Part shown: positions 6,411 to 7,793 of the stretch, piece by piece
Layout: each line of letters starts with the position of its first letter
How positions within the stretch are numbered: the first letter of the stretch is position 1
Assembly (NCBI GenBank): GCA_029260415.1
Contig: JAJDDH010000255.1
Coordinates: 1 to 7,793, forward strand
DNA from: Phycisphaerales bacterium
GTDB lineage: Bacteria; Planctomycetota; Phycisphaerae; Phycisphaerales; UBA1924
Direction: 5' to 3'
Length of the DNA stretch: 7,793 nt
Notes under the pieces: generated by a model
What the model was told of the DNA's origin: nothing
Seen by the model: the letters and a program-made list of their open reading frames with translations, nothing else
Databases searched by the model: none
Position numbers and translations under genes: made by a program

Positions 6411-7226
6411 CTAGACCGCAGCGCCCCGGGCCGCCTCGACCGCCGTGCGGAACATCGTCAGCCCGGGCGCCTCGGTCTTTCGCGTCGCTTCGTCCAGGCG
6501 TGTCCAGTACGGGTGCAGCGACCAGCGGGTGTACCGGTCCGGGTGGGGCATCAGCCCGAAGAGTCGCCCCGACGCGTCGCAGATGCCCGCGATGGAGCCG
6601 ACCGAGCCGTTCACGTTCTCGCCGTAGCGCATCACCACGTGCCCGGACGCCTCGAGCATGCGCAGCGTCTCGGGGCTTGCAAAGAACCGACCCTCGCCGT
6701 GGGCGATGGGCAGCTGCAGCAGGTCGGGCGACATCGTCGGGTCCAGGCCCTCGGTCCAGACGCAGCGTTCCGGGCGTTCGAGGGTCATCGGGACCCAGTC
6801 GTCGATGAACCGCGCGCCCGAGTTCTCCGTGAGCGAGACGCTCTGGCGGGGCGGGGCGATCTCGGGCCAGGGCTGACCCGCGGCGGGCCCGGGCAGCAGC
6901 CCGAGCTGCGTCATCACCTGGAACCCGTTGCAGACACCGATCATCGGCGCCCCACGCTCCGCAGCTGCTCGAAGCTCCGGGTACAGCCCCTCGCGCAGCT
7001 TCACAGCAAACAGTCGCCCCGACGCGATATCGTCGCCGTACGAGAATCCGCCCGGGAACCCGACCAGCTCGGCCCGCTGGATCGGCGCCGGGTCCGCCAG
7101 CAGACGGTCCAGGTGGACCAACTCCACGCGGGCGCCCGCCAGCTCGAAGGCGAGGCACAGCTCCCGGTCGCAGTTCGTCCCGGCCGTGCGGATGACCAGG
7201 GCCGTCGGGCGGTGTCGCTCGCTCAT
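6411..7226 (-). CDS. purQ: Phosphoribosylformylglycinamidine synthase, glutaminase subunit PurQ
   Basis: Class I glutamine amidotransferase subunit of FGAM synthase. It hydrolyses glutamine and passes ammonia to PurL for the FGAR-to-FGAM step of purine synthesis, normally in a complex with PurL and PurS. Seen in the 271 residues: TAGTNCD (14-20), the oxyanion-strand region GFPGGFSYGDD (56-66), the nucleophile elbow GVCNGFQ with Cys99, PIAHGEGRFF (174-182), NVNGS (204-208) and GLMPHPDR (224-231) with His228. The third triad position, usually Glu in HPE, is Asp230 here. It is longer than the ~227-residue B. subtilis type, with extra sequence around 110-125 and 140-170. The ATG at 7226 has only a weak GTAGG upstream. 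It is the first gene of the minus-strand cluster. purS and purL are not in the window, so the purine genes are at least partly dispersed. Confidence 0.96.
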   Translation of the reverse strand: MSERHRPTALVIRTAGTNCDRELCLAFELAGARVELVHLDRLLADPAPIQRAELVGFPGGFSYGDDIASGRLFAVKLREGLYPELRAAAERGAPMIGVCNGFQVMTQLGLLPGPAAGQPWPEIAPPRQSVSLTENSGARFIDDWVPMTLERPERCVWTEGLDPTMSPDLLQLPIAHGEGRFFASPETLRMLEASGHVVMRYGENVNGSVGSIAGICDASGRLFGLMPHPDRYTRWSLHPYWTRLDEATRKTEAPGLTMFRTAVEAARGAAV

Positions 7227-7271
7227 GCCTACACCATAGAACAGCTCGGCGCTCGGCGCCCCGCCCGCCCC

Positions 7272-7292
7272 GGGGCCATACCATCTGGCCCC
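7272..7292. promoter_or_regulatory. Inverted repeat in the divergent purQ / DUF1015 promoter region
   Basis: GGGGCCA (7272-7278) and TGGCCCC (7286-7292) are perfect 7-base inverted arms around TACCATC. The right arm also pairs partly with GGGGC at 7295-7299. It sits midway in the 104-base gap between two divergent genes, where both promoters must lie, so an operator is possible. In GC-rich DNA such a repeat can also be chance. No convincing -35/-10 pair could be placed on either strand. TATGGT on the minus strand, 7 bases before the purQ ATG, is only a weak -10-like match. A tandem GCTCGGC duplication lies at 7244-7257. Confidence 0.35.
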
Positions 7293-7317
7293 ACGGGGCT
7301 CGGACGCCCCATCAGTT

Positions 7318-7324
7318 GAAAGGA
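7318..7324 (+). promoter_or_regulatory. Shine-Dalgarno site of the DUF1015 gene
   Basis: GAAAGGA lies six bases before the ATG at 7331 and supports that start. Confidence 0.6.
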
Positions 7325-7330
7325 CGCACG

Positions 7331-7793
7331 ATGCCCGCGGTCTTCCCGTTCAGAGCGGTCCGGTACGCCAACGCCGACGTCAGCGCCCTCGCCGCGCCCC
7401 CCTACGACGTCCTCGACACCTCCTCAAAGGGCAAGCTCCTGGACAAGAACGCGAAGAACATCGTCGCGATTGACCTGCCCCACGTCCCCGCCAAGCAGCT
7501 CGGGCCCGACGCGGCGTACCAGGGCGCCGCCGACGCGTACCGGGCCATGCTCAGCGACGGCACGCTCGCCCAGTGCAAGGCGCCCTCGATGTTCGCCTAC
7601 CGCCAGAGCTACACCTTCGAGGGACGCGACCTCCAACGCTGCGGCATGGCCTGCACCGTCGAGACCGTCCCCCTCGGGCCCGACACCGACGCCTCCCGCG
7701 GCGGGGGCATCCTCCCCCACGAGCAGACATTCTCTGGTCCCAAGGAGGACCGCATGGCCCTCATGAAGGCCACGCGATGCCAGCTCAGCCCCA
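7331..7793 (+). CDS. DUF1015 family protein, 3' end beyond the window
   Basis: The frame is open from the ATG at 7331 to the right edge without a stop, giving 154 residues of what is usually a ~400-residue protein. Seen: MPAVFPFRAVRY at the N-terminus, APPYDVLD at about 22-29, a KNIVAIDLP segment at about 42-50, and GILPHEQTFSGPKEDR followed by MALMKATRCQLSP near the edge. PFRxxRY, APPYDV and LPHEQTxSGPKEDR are hallmarks of the DUF1015 family (PF06245), found widely in bacteria and archaea. I do not assign a biochemical function. It is divergently transcribed from purQ and shares the 104-base upstream region with it. The ribosome site is good. Because the gene is cut by the window end, its length, its C-terminal half and any downstream operon partners are unknown. 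Confidence 0.9.
   Translation, partial: MPAVFPFRAVRYANADVSALAAPPYDVLDTSSKGKLLDKNAKNIVAIDLPHVPAKQLGPDAAYQGAADAYRAMLSDGTLAQCKAPSMFAYRQSYTFEGRDLQRCGMACTVETVPLGPDTDASRGGGILPHEQTFSGPKEDRMALMKATRCQLSP

Larger units (their letters stand above)
884..7226 (-). other. Putative six-gene minus-strand transcription unit
   Basis: Six genes run in one direction from purQ to the exported protein, with gaps of 45, 26, -8, 8 and 32 bases and no obvious terminator hairpin with a T-tract between them. The mnmA/150-aa overlap and the 8-base gap to the sulfotransferase suggest translational coupling in the middle. The 45-base purQ gap and the 32-base gap near the end could hold internal promoters, though no promoter sequence stands out there. 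Confidence 0.5.

Noticed and set aside
5964..7319. A 451-codon plus-strand open frame opposite purQ and the membrane protein
   Set aside because: Spans two real genes and their gap in antisense, with no recognisable domain and Arg/Gln-rich shadow composition.
7424..7720. A 98-codon minus-strand open frame at the right end
   Set aside because: Antisense to the DUF1015 coding sequence, whose frame has family-specific motifs.

Overview
The window is very GC-rich, with strong G/C preference at third codon positions. It looks like a chromosomal piece of a Planctomycetota bacterium, most likely of the Phycisphaerae type. The pointers are a membrane protein that opens with a CxxCGYDLRG...CPECG zinc ribbon, an MnmA with a Cys-rich insertion, a stand-alone PurQ and a DUF1015 protein. 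This placement rests on family resemblance recalled from memory, not on a search. No rRNA, tRNA, CRISPR array, insertion sequence, integrase or phage gene was seen.

Layout. At the left edge (8-874, + strand) is a stand-alone DNA methyltransferase that may begin upstream of the window. It converges with a long minus-strand cluster across a 9-base gap. Read in its own direction from 7226 down to 884, the cluster is: purQ (glutaminase subunit of FGAM synthase), a zinc-ribbon six-pass membrane protein, mnmA (tRNA 2-thiouridylase), a 150-residue protein of unknown function that overlaps mnmA by 8 bases, a TPR-sulfotransferase, and an exported protein of unknown function. Gaps are 45, 26, -8, 8 and 32 bases, which suits one polycistronic unit or a few nested ones. 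After a 104-base divergent intergenic region with an inverted repeat, a DUF1015 gene (7331 onward, + strand) runs off the right edge. No gene-free stretch exceeds 300 bases.

How the genes fit together. PurQ (purine synthesis) and MnmA (wobble-uridine thiolation) are housekeeping enzymes. The membrane zinc-ribbon protein, the 150-residue protein and the exported protein have no function that can be assigned here. The sulfotransferase and exported protein are the last two genes and could act together at the envelope, but that is inference. The window reads as ordinary core chromosome with several lineage-specific unknowns. I found no convincing new defence, mobile or RNA-based system.
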